Below are positions 9,585-19,075 of a stretch of DNA of 64,000 nt, in pieces; the first letter of the stretch is position 1; every line of letters begins with the position of its first letter. The notes beneath the pieces are model-generated. The model was given only the letters and a program-made list of their open reading frames with translations, did not search any database and was not told the origin of the DNA. The DNA is from Streptomyces capitiformicae (GTDB taxonomy: Bacteria; Actinomycetota; Actinomycetes; Streptomycetales; Streptomycetaceae). The DNA is taken from positions 10,909,957 to 10,973,956 of the forward strand of contig NZ_CP022161.1 of the NCBI RefSeq assembly GCF_002214185.1, read 5' to 3'. The position numbers and the translations under genes are program-made.

Positions 9585-10541
9585 TCAGCCCGCGAGCCTT
9601 CTGCGGTACTCGCGCGGGCTGAACCCGTGGCGGTCCTTGAAGGCGCGGGTGAAGTGCGAGGCGTCCTTGAAGCCGACGGCGTAGGCGATGTCCGTGACAC
9701 TGCGGCCCGCCCGGCCCGGGTCGGCGAGCAGCCCGGCGGCCCTGTCGATCCGCTGTTGCAGGATCCAGCGAGACGGTGAGGTGTCCTCGGCTCTGAAGAT
9801 CGCGTGCAGGTAGCGGACGGAGATTCCCAGCGCCCGGGCGACCATGGCGGGCGACAGGTCGGGGTCGGCGATGTGGTCGATGATGTACCGGCGGGCGCGG
9901 TCCATATGGGCTGCTCTGGGTACACCGAGCCGGGCGCCTGAATCGGTTCGCTCGGACAGAGCTGTGGCCAGCAGCTCCAGCAGCGTGGCGCCGATCCGTG
10001 CCCCCGCGTCGGGAGACAGACCGGCGGAGTGGGCGGTCAGAGAGTGGAAGAAGGGCGCGAAGAGCGCGCCCACCCCGTGGTCGCCCGGCACCGTGGTCGC
10101 CATCGCGTCCCGCGCCAGCGGGCAGTGCGCGTCGAACAGCGGCCTGGGCACCTTCAGCACCAGCAGTTCGAACGGGTCGGCGCAGACGATACGGCAGGGC
10201 CGGGCACTGTCGTAGACGGTGAAGTCGCCTGGGCGCAAGACCGCGTCCCGCGCCTGCTGGGAGACCGTCACACAGCCCTGGACGGCCAGGTTGACCAGGA
10301 GGTCGTCCTCGCCCGATCTCCGGATCAGCGTCGGGGACCGGAACACCGTGTGGGGGTCGGAGACCACCCTCGCGACGCCCAGGTCTCCGAGCGTCTGGGC
10401 CGTGACCCTGCCCCGGAACCCGGCGGACGTGGGCTGCGGCACGTCCATCTCGTACTGGACGAACGTCGTGCAGACCACCTCACGCCAGTAGTCGAGCCGA
10501 GCTCGGCCTTCGAGTGGCGCCGTGGAGAAGTCGAGCGTCAT
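9585..10541 (-). CDS. AraC-family transcriptional regulator
   Basis: Complete 318-residue regulator. The N-terminal half (to ~residue 190) resembles the AraC-binding-like domain of streptomycete NphR/feruloyl-type regulators: FSTAPLEGRARLDYWREVV, VNLAVQGCVTVSQQ, RPGDFTVYDSARP. The C-terminal half is the double helix-turn-helix: ARRYIIDHIADPDLSPAMVA, then the signature VTDIAYAVGFKDASHFTRAF and FSPREYRR. The ATG at 10541 follows a ~150-bp divergent intergenic region shared with a plus-strand start at 10691, a plausible target. The effector is unknown. Confidence 0.92.
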   Translation of the reverse strand: MTLDFSTAPLEGRARLDYWREVVCTTFVQYEMDVPQPTSAGFRGRVTAQTLGDLGVARVVSDPHTVFRSPTLIRRSGEDDLLVNLAVQGCVTVSQQARDAVLRPGDFTVYDSARPCRIVCADPFELLVLKVPRPLFDAHCPLARDAMATTVPGDHGVGALFAPFFHSLTAHSAGLSPDAGARIGATLLELLATALSERTDSGARLGVPRAAHMDRARRYIIDHIADPDLSPAMVARALGISVRYLHAIFRAEDTSPSRWILQQRIDRAAGLLADPGRAGRSVTDIAYAVGFKDASHFTRAFKDRHGFSPREYRRRLAG

Positions 10542-10690
10542 ACCGGTGCCACCTCACTGCGCACCTTCCGGGGACCCGGTCGTGGGTGCGCTCAGGTTCA
10601 AGTAACCGTGCGGCCTCAGTCAAGCCCCCGCCGCAGGTCGGACCGTACGTTCGCACCCACAGACCCACCCAGGCAATGAGGCAAGGTGAC

Positions 10691-10776
10691 ATGACTACGT
10701 CCGAAGAGATCATGGCGCAGTACGTCGCGACCGAGGCGCGCGTGGACCGCATGCGGGACAAGTACGCCTTGGAGGA
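10691..10776 (+). CDS. Unidentified gene start divergent from AraC regulator (fragment)
   Basis: ATG 10691 opens MTTSEEIMAQYVATEARVDR, preceded by a purine-rich GAGGCAAGGTGAC at a workable distance for ribosome binding. After ~28 codons it runs into the ricin-domain piece at about 10776. I do not recognise the protein. Its divergent placement makes it a candidate target of the AraC-family regulator. Confidence 0.4.
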
Positions 10777-12307
10777 GGGTCGCCCCGTCCGCCGTGCCGT
10801 TACCGCTGACATCCAGGCACTTGCCCAACGCCTTGACCGTCGACCCCGGCGTCACCGTCCACTGCTGCCGCGCCGAGCCCGTACACGACGAGATCTGCAC
10901 CGCCGTCCCATCCGCCGAGCTGCCGTTACGGACATCCAGACACTTACCCGCGGGCCCCACGACCGGACCCGCGCCGGGGGTGGGCGGCGGGCTGCCGCCC
11001 AGCTCCTTGATCCGGACGTTGCGGAACGATACGTCGTCCCCCGTGCCGTGGTTCTGGATGCCGACGTGGCCGGCGAGCGAGCGGGCGGGGTCGGTGTTGG
11101 TGAAGTCATTGATCTTCACGCCATTGAGCCAGACCTGGAGCCGCTCGCCCTCCACCAGCAACTCGAAGGTGTTCCACTCGCCCGGTGGGTTGAGCGCCGT
11201 GTCCCGGGCAGCCGTGTCCGGGGCCTTGACGGCGTAGATCGAGCCGGTCGTGCGGTCGGGCGCGTCGGTGGCGTCGATCTGGACCTCGTAGCCGTTGTTC
11301 AGTGCCGACTGCGGGTCGTTCGTCGGTGGGAAGCCCACGATCACACCGGAGTTGTCGTCGCCGGGCATCTTCCAGTCCAGCTTCAGCGAGTAGTTGGTGA
11401 ACTGCCGGGCGCTGTACCAGAGCATGCCCATGCCGCCGTACGAGGCGAGGGTGGCGTCCGAGTTGGTGAAGCCGCCTGGGCCGGCCTGCGACCAGCCGGT
11501 GGTCGAGCCGTTGTAGAGGGTCGTATAGCCGGTCTCGGGCCGGCAGTCGGCCTTGGTCCGGCCTGCCGCGTACCGGATGCCGCCGAGCAGGTGGGCCCGC
11601 AACGCCGGCTCCGCGTACGACGCCTGGCTGTGCCCGCCGCCGGTGTAGAAGGACCGGCCCCCCGAGTAGGTCTTGCACCAGGTGTGCGGGTGGTCGGCGC
11701 CCATCGAGCCGCCCGAGTACGACGACTCGTCCAGCGTGGTGAGCACGCGCGCGGTGGTACGGGGGTTGGTCCGGAAGTTGTACCACTCATCGGTGCGGGT
11801 CCATGTCTGCGGCAGGTGGGCGGTCGCCGCGTGCGCCCGCCCCTCCACCTTGACGTTGGCCTGCTGGACAGCGGGGTGCGAGGCGAAGTAGGCGCCGACC
11901 AGATCGCCGTAGAACGGCCAGTTGTACTCCGTGTCCGCGGCCGAGTGGACGCCGACGAAGCCGCCGCCTGAGCCGATGTACGACTGGAACGCCGACTGCT
12001 GGGCGTCGTTCAGGACGTCGCCGGTGGTGTTGAGGAAGATCACCGCCTCGTAACGGCTCAGGTTGCTGGAGGTGAAGTGGTTGCCGTCCTCCGTCGCCGT
12101 CACCGTGAAACTGTTCGCCGCGCCGAGGTCGCGGATGGCCTGGATCCCTGCCGGAATCGAGTCGTGCCGGAAACCGGCCGTCTTGGAGAACACGAGGACG
12201 TCGTAGGACGTGTCCGCGGCGTTGACGGGGCTGGGCTGCCCGAGGAGGGCCAGGGCGGCGAGTGTCGCGGCCGCCCCACCAAGCAGGGTTCGGGGTTGTC
12301 TGCGCAT
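10777..12307 (-). CDS. Secreted ThuA-like / DUF1080 / ricin-lectin protein (C-terminally truncated)
   Basis: Exported multidomain sugar-active protein, ~510 residues seen. It has a signal peptide (MRRQPRTLLGGAAATLAALALL...). A ThuA-like glutamine-amidotransferase fold follows (YDVLVFSKTAGFRHDSI..., GGGFVGVHSAADTEY, GHSQASYAEPALRAHLLGGI). Then comes a DUF1080 / 3-keto-disaccharide hydrolase jelly roll (TTLYNGSTTGWSQ..., LKLDWKMPGDDNSGVIVGF), and a ricin B lectin repeat (GKCLDVRNGSSADGTAVQ). The lectin is cut in its second repeat near 10777. A Gly/Pro linker (GGSPPPTPGAGP) separates catalytic and lectin parts. The start is ATG 12305-12307. This architecture is typical of actinobacterial carbohydrate-degrading secretomes. 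Confidence 0.9.
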
Positions 12308-12336
12308 GTCCGTCGCTCTCTTCTCGGTGACAGAAA

Positions 12337-12490
12337 TCAGGGCAGGGTCCATTTCTGGTTGGCTCCGCCGTGGCAGGTCCACAGGTGCACGAGGGTGCCG
12401 TCCGACGAGTTGGCGCCCGACACGTCCAGGCACTTGCCCGACTGCGGGTTCCGCAGCGACCCGTCCGGGTACGCCTGCCAGTTCTGGTTT
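12337..12490 (-). CDS. Ricin B lectin C-terminus of an upstream secreted protein (fragment)
   Basis: Fifty residues ending in TGA at 12337-12339: NQNWQAYPDGSLRNPQSGKC and LDVSGANSSDGTLVHLW, then NQKWTLP. These are QxW-type carbohydrate-binding repeats. The stop lies only 30 bp before the ThuA-protein start on the same strand, so two lectin-bearing secreted proteins are probably co-transcribed. The remainder upstream is lost at the joint near 12490. Confidence 0.8.
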
Positions 12491-12494
12491 GACC

Positions 12495-14180
12495 GAGCCG
12501 TTCGGCGTCGGACAGCCGCTCCACCAGCAGCACGCCCGCACCCTCACCCCAGCCCGTACCGTCCGCACCCGCCCCGAACGCCTTGCACCGGCCGTCCACA
12601 GCAAGCCCCCGCTGCCGCGAGAACTCCACAAACACCCCCGGCGTGGACATCACCGTCACACCGCCGGCCAGCGCCACATCACACTCACCCGACCGCAACG
12701 CCTGCACAGCCCAGTGGAGAGCGACCAGGGACGCCGAGCAGGCCGTGTCTACGGTCACCGCCGGCCCCTCCAACCCCAGCGTGTACGCGATACGGCCCGA
12801 CATCACGCTGGCCGCGTTACCAATGCCCGCGTACCCCTCGGCACCATCTGAGGTGTGCTCCAGCAGACTGGCGTAGTCCTGGCCGTTGGTGCCCATGAAC
12901 ACACCACCCCGACCACCCCGCAACGACGCCGGATCGATCCCGGCATCCTCCAACGCCTCCCAGCACGTCTCCAGCAACAGCCGCTGCTGCGGATCCATCG
13001 CCAACGCCTCACGCGGCGAAATACCGAAGAACCCCGCATCAAACCCAGCCACATCCGACAGAAACGCCCCATGCCGCGTATACGACGTGCCGTGGTTCTC
13101 CGGGTCCGGGTCGAACAGCCCCTCCAGATCCCAGCCCCGGTCCACAGGGAACCCCGACACCGCATCGGCCCCCGACACCACCAGATCCCACAACTCACCC
13201 GGCGAACCCACCCCACCCGGGAAACGGCACGCCATACCCACGATCACCACCGGATCGTCGGCCACCGAAACGGTCCTGACCGGCAGCTGAGCAGCCGCGT
13301 CCACAACCCCGGCGAGCTCACCCCACACATACCCGGCAAGCTCGTTCGGCGTCGGATAGTCGAACACCAACGACGGCGGCGTCGCCAGACCCGTCACAGC
13401 ATTCACCCGGTTCCGGAACTGCACGGCCGAGAGTGAGTCGAAGCCCAGATCCTTGAAGGCACGCCCCGGCATCACCGCCTGACTCGACGCATGCCCCAAC
13501 ACCAACGCAGCCTGCTCCCGCACCAACGCCAGCAACAACCCACGCTGATCCGACTCCGACAGCCCCGCCAACCGCGCCCGCAGACCCTCAGAGCCCGCAC
13601 CCGCACCCGACGCGGGATCCACCCTCCGAACCACCTGCACCTGCGGAATCTCATCGAAGAGCGCGCTGGGGCGACTACCGGTGAAGGTCAGCAGCAAACG
13701 TTCCCAGTCCACCGCCAGAACCGTGAGCAGCCCCTCGTCCTCGGCGATCACACGCCCCAGCTCACGCATCGCGTCCGACGCTCGCATCGGCTTCGTGCCC
13801 ATGCGGTGCAGGCGACCCACCACAGCCTCGTCAGCGGCCATACCCACACCGGCCCACGGACCCCACGCCACACACGACCCGACCAGCCCCCGCGCACGCC
13901 GCCGCTCGACCAACGCCTCCAACGCGGCATTCGCCGCCGCATAGTTGCCCTGACCCTCACCACCCCACGAACCCGCCACCGACGAGAACGCCACAAACAA
14001 CGACAACGGCTCCACAAGCCCAGCAGTCAACTCATCCAGATGAACCGCCGCATCAACCTTCGCCCCCCACACCCCCGCAAACCGCTCCGGCGACAGAGCC
14101 TCCACCACACCGTCATCCAGCACCCCCGCCGCATGCACCACACCACACAACGGAAACTCCGCCGGAACCCCCGCCAACAC
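12495..14180 (-). CDS. Type I PKS: KR (C-terminal half), ACP, KS (N-terminal half)
   Basis: PKS stretch read leftwards. It starts in a ketoreductase with [12 protein letters not shown] (an LDD motif, which marks B-type stereochemistry) and the catalytic Tyr/Asn region GQGNYAAANAALEAL. An ACP with DLGFDSLSAVQFRN follows, then the next module's KS with [12 protein letters not shown] and VDTACSAS (the active-site Cys followed by Ser-Ala, a small departure from the usual CSSS). It breaks near [11 protein letters not shown] at 12495. The regions 13176-13259 and 13879-13962 recur exactly at 59173-59256 and 59870-59953, so 59173-59953 is a sister module. At 14105-14180 it shares 76 bp with the KR piece beginning at 32854. 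Confidence 0.92.
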
Positions 14181-14181
14181 A

Positions 14182-14245
14182 GCTCGCACGTCCGGTTCGG
14201 AGGGAGGCCACGCGGAAAAGGATCAGCTCGCAGCTGGTACCTCGC
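14182..14245 (+). ncRNA. Group II intron 3' end (domain V 3' half and domain VI)
   Basis: TCGCACGTCCGGTTCGGAGG at 14187 is the 3' strand of a group II domain V hairpin. It is followed by a domain VI-like stem whose arms GGCCACGCGG and CCGCGTGGCC pair around a ~30-nt loop. Directly downstream lies transposase coding sequence, so the intron had inserted into an ISAs1-type element. The 5' half of domain V is cut by the joint near 14181. Confidence 0.7.
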
Positions 14246-14248
14246 CGC

Positions 14249-14504
14249 GTGGCCGACCCTACGCCCACCGCCCACGCCCAACTCGCCGCCCTGCCCTGGC
14301 CGTCCATCGCGGTCCAGCACACCGCCTCCGGGACGGGGCACGGACGCCGAGAGTCCCGCTCGATCAAGACCTGCGGGATCGCCGACGAACTCGGCGGAAT
14401 CGCCTTTCCCCACGCCCGCCTGGCCATCCGCGTCCACCGCCGCCGCAAGCAGACCGGCCGGCGTGAGACCCGTGAGAGCGTCTACGCCGTCACTACGGTT
14501 GGAG
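14249..14504 (+). pseudogene. ISAs1-family transposase fragment
   Basis: About 85 residues: HAQLAALPWPSIAVQHTASG, GHGRRESRSIK, IAFPHARLAIRVHRRRKQTG. These match the region of ISAs1-family DDE transposases around the H.KGHGR.E.R motif. The frame has no start and no end. It directly follows a group II intron 3' end, which makes it the 3' exon of an interrupted transposase gene. Confidence 0.7.
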
Positions 14505-14757
14505 AGCGTGCCCGGAAGGCCGTTCGTGGCGCGACTCGGTCCGCAGGTACGAGTCCGTCGCGGCGACGCGCCGTGAGCGGCGCGCTCGGTCGTCCGGCGA
14601 CACTGCCGACCTAACGTAGGCCGTGCACACAGGTGGTTCACCGAATTTGTGCAATTTCAGGCGCTGTTAGACGACATTCTCCTCTGTCGGCGCACAGGAC
14701 GCCGTGCGAAGCTCGGCCACCACCGGTGTACGGAGCCGGTGTCGAGGACGGAAGACC
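14505..14757. other. Upstream region of the M15 peptidase, no gene seen
   Basis: Contains a joint near 14505 and then ~240 bp with locally lower GC (around 14640-14690) that is a reasonable promoter region for the peptidase gene. No supported reading frame. Confidence 0.4.
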
Positions 14758-15729
14758 ATGCACAGCTCACACGACAAGTCACTCGCCGCTCACCGCCGCA
14801 GGACGCCCAGCCGACGCCGGTTCATCGGGCTGGCCGCGGCGGGGGCGGCCGCGGTCGGCGCGGCCGGGATCGGCCGGGCGGCCCTTGCCTCGGACCCGGT
14901 CCCGCCGCCGCGGAAGTTTCGCTCGCAGTGGGGCATCGACCGCCGTAAGCGGTCCGTCAGGAGGATCCTGAACGCCGCCGACCCGACGGCCGTCGCCGCC
15001 TGGATAACCGGCACAGGGTCCGCCCCCGACATGATCAAGAAGGAGATGGACACCCAGGTCAACGCCTTGGCCGACGCGGCAGCGGCCGACCTGGGCACCG
15101 CCCGTGACGCGGTCGTCGTCTCCTGGGTGCGCGCCGCGGCGACGCAACGCAAGATATGGGATCGTAAGTACGAGTTCCTGCGCACCGGTTCGGGCGGCGC
15201 CGGAACCTTCGGCATCATCACCGACGAGGTACGCGCCAAGTACGCCACCCAGCTGGGCTCGGACCCTCAGTGGGATCCCGACAGGGACTCCCACCGCTCG
15301 GTGTGGGAGTCCCTGACCGCCGACGAACGCCAGATCGAGATACTCCGCACGTCAACGGCGCCCGGTGTCTCGCGCCACCACCTGGGCTCCGATGCGGACT
15401 TCTTCGGCACAACGCCCCAGGACTGGGCGGACGACGGCCCAGAGGCCGCCAACTACAGGTGGCTGCGCGGCAACGCGGCCCGCTTCGGCTTCCTCCAGCC
15501 GTACACAGCGGAGTCGGCCAGGACCAAGCCGGCGATCAGCGAGGAGCGCTGGCACTGGTCGTACGCGCCGGTCTCGGAGGCCGTCCTGGACTTCGTCCGC
15601 GCGAACCAGGACGTGATCTCCGCTTCGCTGGACCAGCTGTGGAGCTACGACCCGACGCGGTTCACGTACATCAAGGAGAACTGGCGCAACTACATGTTCC
15701 ACGTGAACGAGAAGGCGTACTTCGGCTAG
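14758..15729 (+). CDS. Tat-exported M15 D-Ala-D-Ala carboxypeptidase (VanY-like)
   Basis: Complete 323-residue peptidoglycan carboxypeptidase. The N-terminus has a twin-arginine type signal (RRTPSRRRFIGLAAAGAAAV). The zinc site of the M15B family is visible: SRHHLGSDADFF supplies the first His and Asp, and EERWHWSYAP the catalytic Glu and last His. It would trim terminal D-Ala from cell-wall stem peptides after export. Its start at ATG 14758 has GGACGGAAG just upstream. The stop at 15727-15729 is directly followed by an IS end, suggesting a joint at or just after the gene. Confidence 0.9.
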   Translation: MHSSHDKSLAAHRRRTPSRRRFIGLAAAGAAAVGAAGIGRAALASDPVPPPRKFRSQWGIDRRKRSVRRILNAADPTAVAAWITGTGSAPDMIKKEMDTQVNALADAAAADLGTARDAVVVSWVRAAATQRKIWDRKYEFLRTGSGGAGTFGIITDEVRAKYATQLGSDPQWDPDRDSHRSVWESLTADERQIEILRTSTAPGVSRHHLGSDADFFGTTPQDWADDGPEAANYRWLRGNAARFGFLQPYTAESARTKPAISEERWHWSYAPVSEAVLDFVRANQDVISASLDQLWSYDPTRFTYIKENWRNYMFHVNEKAYFG

Positions 15730-15848
15730 TAGGGCTCCGTTAGGTTGCTCTGGCTCTTGGGTTCTGGCTGGTGGTGGATGTTCTGGGCAGGGGGCGGTGG
15801 CAGGTGGTGCAGGTGCCGGTCCAGCAGTTCAGCAGGTCCTGGATGGTG
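15730..15848. mobile_element. IS end (GGGCTCCGTTAGGT terminus)
   Basis: The motif GGGCTCCGTTAGGT occurs here and inverted (ACCTAACGGAGCCC) at 37925-37938, marking the two termini of one insertion-sequence type. Between this terminus and the acyltransferase the minus strand encodes VTTIQDLLN followed by a low-complexity His/Pro-rich tail. No transposase body is present. Confidence 0.55.
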
Positions 15849-16630
15849 GTCACCCGGAGCGCCAGCCACGAGACGCCGTATCCGAACGCGATCAGCGCGG
15901 GACCGACCACGGCAAGCCGCCGCCGCACCGCGCCGGAGGCCAGATCCAGCCGGCCCAACGCCATGCCGGTGACCACGAAGGTCATCCAGGTGATCGCCGG
16001 GTAGAAGCCGGTGAGCAGGAAGTCGAGCACGCCCACGCCGGAGAGTCGCGCGATCGGGTCGTACGAGTCGATGGTGTTCACGGTCGACTCGCTGAGCAGC
16101 GCCCGCAGGGCGTACGCCACCTGCGGCGTGACGAGCGCGAGGGCGACCGCGATGGTCGCGAGCGCCCTGGCCCGCAGCCGCAGCAGGGGCAGGGCCAGCA
16201 GGAAGTACACCGCGTAGAAGTTGAGGATCCCGGCGCCGCCGAAGTCGGTCATCGCCAACGCGGTGCCCACCACGAGCAGGATCACGGCCCGGATCACGAT
16301 CCTGGCCTTCGCCTGCCGGCCGGCCAGTCCGGTCTTCGGCTCCAGGCGGCCGGCGATCAGCACCAACGAGAACCCGGCGAGGGTGGCGAACAGCGCCGAG
16401 GCCCGGCCGCTCGCCAGCCAGACGGACCAGGTGCCAACACCGTCGCCGGACGTGGGGAAGGGGTTGAAGGGGCCGACATGCACGGCGAACATTCCGAACA
16501 CGGCCACCGCACGGGCGAGGTCCACCCCGACCAGCCGCGCCGCCGACGAAGGGCGTTCCGTCGCTGTGGCGGACTCGGGTGCGGGTAAGGGCTGGGGAGG
16601 CGCCTCCTTGGCGCTTTCGATCTCGGTCAC
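15849..16630 (-). CDS. DUF418/YeiB-like membrane acyltransferase (C-terminally truncated)
   Basis: Polytopic membrane protein, ~260 residues seen. A short cytoplasmic leader is followed by the family signature RLVGVDLARAVAVFGMFAVH and about seven hydrophobic helices. It is cut at the IS end near 15849. Relatives (YeiB/DUF418, DUF1624) include putative acyl-transfer proteins; the substrate is unknown. GTG 16630 is chosen as the start. A different family member's C-terminal half lies at 46270-46912 and could be mistaken for the missing part, but the overlapping region (FYPAITWMTFVVTGMALGRL versus FYPALTWMSFVIAGMALGRL) shows it is a paralogue. Confidence 0.8.
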
Positions 16631-16825
16631 CCGGGACAACCTTGCCGAGGCGGGGGCGGTCGACCATCCGCCGGGCTTCGGGAGGTGTCCCGCCGGTCGG
16701 CCGACCGGCCCCCTCCGATCGGCGGGGGCCGGTCACGTCCGCCGAGGTGGTGTATCGACGAGCGGACGACTCCCGCCCGGCCGGTGCCTGCGGCGATGGG
16801 TTCGAAGTCCCGGTCCCGGTGGGAA

Positions 16826-16868
16826 AGGGCAGTCCCCGCAACTTGGCATGCTGTCGTGGGACTGCCCT
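16826..16868. terminator. Stem-loop terminator
   Basis: Arms AGGGCAGTCCC (16826-16836) and GGGACTGCCCT (16858-16868) pair perfectly around a ~21-nt loop. It lies 44 bp downstream of the GH27-like stop codon at 16912 on the minus strand, the right place to end that transcript. Confidence 0.7.
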
Positions 16869-16911
16869 CAACCGATCGGGCGTCTCCCCGCGCGGTGGTA
16901 GGGGTGGCGGG

Positions 16912-17485
16912 TTAAGGGAGCGTGGTCCACTTCTGGTTGTTCTGGCCGTTGCAGTCCCACAGGATGACTGGGGTCCCGTTGGCGGTGCCGGCCCCGTTGA
17001 CGTCGAGGCACCGCCCGGCGTTGACGTTGCGGATCGACCCGTCGGCCTGCACGGTCCACTTCTGGTTGTTCTGGCCGTTGCAGGGCCAGATGACGACCGG
17101 TGTGCCGTTGGCGGTGCCCTGGCCTGAGGCGTCCAGGCACTTGTCGCCGTAGACGCGGATCTCGCCTCCGGCCCACGTGGTCCACAGCTGGTTGGCGGCC
17201 GTGTGGCAGTCCCAGATCAGCGTCCTCGACCCGGCGGCGGTGGTGGCGCCTTCCACGTCCAGGCAGCGGCCGGACCCGGTACCGCGCAGGCGCCCGGTGG
17301 TCGAGGCCAGCGGGCTGCCGCCGGAAATCTTGAACACGGCCACGCCGTGCGCGGGAACGCTCGCCGAGATCTGGCCGGACGTGCTCGACGTACCACCGGT
17401 CCACAGGTCGGTGAGGGTGAACGAGCTGCCGGACAGGCCGACCTGCGCGGCCGTGGTGGTGACGGTCGTGGTGCCCTCCCGAGCA
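16912..17485 (-). CDS. GH27-like glycosidase C-terminal beta domain plus ricin lectin (fragment)
   Basis: About 190 residues. The first ~65 (VTTTAAQVGLSGSSFTLTDL, WTGG..., VPAHGVAVFKISGG) match the C-terminal beta-sandwich of secreted GH27 alpha-galactosidase-type enzymes. The rest is a three-repeat ricin B lectin (RCLDVEGATTAAGSRTLIWD, KCLDASGQGTANGTPVVIW, RCLDVNGAGTANGTPVILWD; QxW-type ends). The catalytic barrel is missing at the joint near 17485. Stop TAA at 16912-16914. Secreted plant-polysaccharide degradation is likely. Confidence 0.8.
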
Positions 17486-17486
17486 A

Positions 17487-19075
17487 TGCTCAAGACCTAA
17501 TAGCAGTGCGCGGTGACGGGTGACCCCTACTCAAGACCTGGAGCTGGACTCCTCTCCACAGGCAGAGGGCCCCGTCACCGTGTATCTGCCGGAGTACGTC
17601 GCACATCTCCACGATGACGTCATGATCGTGACCTGAGCCGTCCGTACGGCCACCTCTCCCTCACCACGCGAGCCGCCGAGCTCCTTCCAGAGACCGGGGA
17701 CCGTGCGGGGAGCTGGGGCTGCGAACTGCTCATCGGATGTCGGGCCATCGAGCCCTCCTATTAGGTCGCGGCGCGCCCTGCGCAGGCTCACACACCAGGA
17801 CGAGCACGAAGAGTAGGGAGCCGGAAGTTGACGATCACCTGCGGGATCGACTGGGCGGAAGACCACCACGACGTGGCGCTGGTCGACGAGACGGGAAAGC
17901 TGGTCGCCAAGCAGCGCATCAAGGACGACGCGGACGGCTTCCGCCAGCTGCTTGCCCTGCTCGCAGAAGCCGGTGACTGCGCTGAAGCCCCGATACCGGT
18001 CGCGGTGGAGACCGCCCGCGGCCTGGTGTTCGCCTGCCTGCGTACCACCGGCCGCAAGGTGTACTCGATCAACCCGATGGCGGTGGCCCGCTACCGCGAG
18101 CGGCACCGCAGTGCCCGCGCGAAGTCCGACCACGCCGACGCGATGACGCTGGCCAATATCCTGCGGACCGACGCCGACGTGCACAGACCGCTGCCCGCCG
18201 ACTCCGAACTGGTCCGGGCGATCGCTGTCCTCGCCCGCGCCCAGCAGGACACGGTGTGGAACCGCGCCCAGCTCAACAACCAGCTGCGCTCGCACCTCAA
18301 GCAGTACTACCCGGCGGCCCTCGCGGCGTTCGCCGTCCGCGGCGTCGGGCTGGATTCCCGGGAAGCACGCGCGGTCCTCGCCACGGCACCCGCCCCGGAC
18401 ACGGCCGCCCGCCTGACCCGTGCCCAGCTGCGGGCCGCCCTGCGCAGATCCGGACGACAGCGGAACATCGAGGTCTGGGTGGAACGGCTGCGCACCATTT
18501 TCACCGGCGACTACCTGCACCAGCCGCCGCTCGTTGAACGGGCGATGGGGCGCCAAACCCTCGCGCTGGTCGCCCAGTTGGATGCCGCCTGCCGGGCAGC
18601 CGACGACCTCGCCGAGGCTGCGGCCGAGGCGTTCGCCGGGCATCCGGACGCCGAAATCCTGGCCAGCTTCCCCGGAATCGGGCCGCTCACCGGCGCACGC
18701 GTCCTGGCCGAGATCGGTGACGACCGCACCCGCTTCGCCGACGCCCGCGCCCTGAAGGCGTATGACGGCTCGGCACCGGTCACCATCGCCAGTGGCAAGA
18801 GCCACCTCGTGCGCCATCGGCGGGTGAAGAACCAGCGCCTGGCCGCCGCAGGCTACGTATGGATCTTCGGCGCACTACCCTCCCCACAGGTCAAGGCCGA
18901 ATACGACCGACGCCGGGACCTCGGCGACCGGCACACCGCCGCCATGCGCAACGTCTTCAACCGCTTCCTGGGATGTCTCCACCACTGCCTGCAGACCGGG
19001 CAGAAGTTCGATCCCGGCAAGGCGTTCCCCGCCGTGTCCACGGCGCCGGTAACGCTCGCGGCTTGACTTCTTAGC
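17487..19075 (+). mobile_element. IS110-family element
   Basis: Carries a complete DEDD transposase (17828-19066) preceded by ~340 bp of non-coding leader. In IS110 elements this leader is the region that can encode a structured RNA. No terminal inverted repeats are evident, as expected for IS110. The motif CTCAAGACCT recurs at 17489 and 17530, near the left edge. The ends were not located exactly, and both may coincide with joints. Confidence 0.7.
17828..19066 (+). CDS. IS110-family transposase
   Basis: 412-residue DEDD recombinase. The N-terminal RuvC-like domain opens TCGIDWAEDHHDVALVDETG and contains KSDHADAMTLANILRTD. The C-terminal Tnp_20 domain has FPGIGPLTGARVLAEIGDD with the conserved serine region around SGKSHLVRHRRVKNQRL. 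The TTG start at 17828 is preceded by GGGAGCCGG; an alternative start further upstream is not supported by an open frame. It moves the element without inverted repeats. Confidence 0.9.
   Translation: MTITCGIDWAEDHHDVALVDETGKLVAKQRIKDDADGFRQLLALLAEAGDCAEAPIPVAVETARGLVFACLRTTGRKVYSINPMAVARYRERHRSARAKSDHADAMTLANILRTDADVHRPLPADSELVRAIAVLARAQQDTVWNRAQLNNQLRSHLKQYYPAALAAFAVRGVGLDSREARAVLATAPAPDTAARLTRAQLRAALRRSGRQRNIEVWVERLRTIFTGDYLHQPPLVERAMGRQTLALVAQLDAACRAADDLAEAAAEAFAGHPDAEILASFPGIGPLTGARVLAEIGDDRTRFADARALKAYDGSAPVTIASGKSHLVRHRRVKNQRLAAAGYVWIFGALPSPQVKAEYDRRRDLGDRHTAAMRNVFNRFLGCLHHCLQTGQKFDPGKAFPAVSTAPVTLAA

Noticed and set aside
14105..14180. Another 83-bp overlap between the PKS pieces at 12495-14180 and 32854-34150
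   Set aside because: The exact match is 76 bp, so it does not meet the constant length. It could be a trimmed overlap or ordinary similarity between modules, and I do not count it as evidence.
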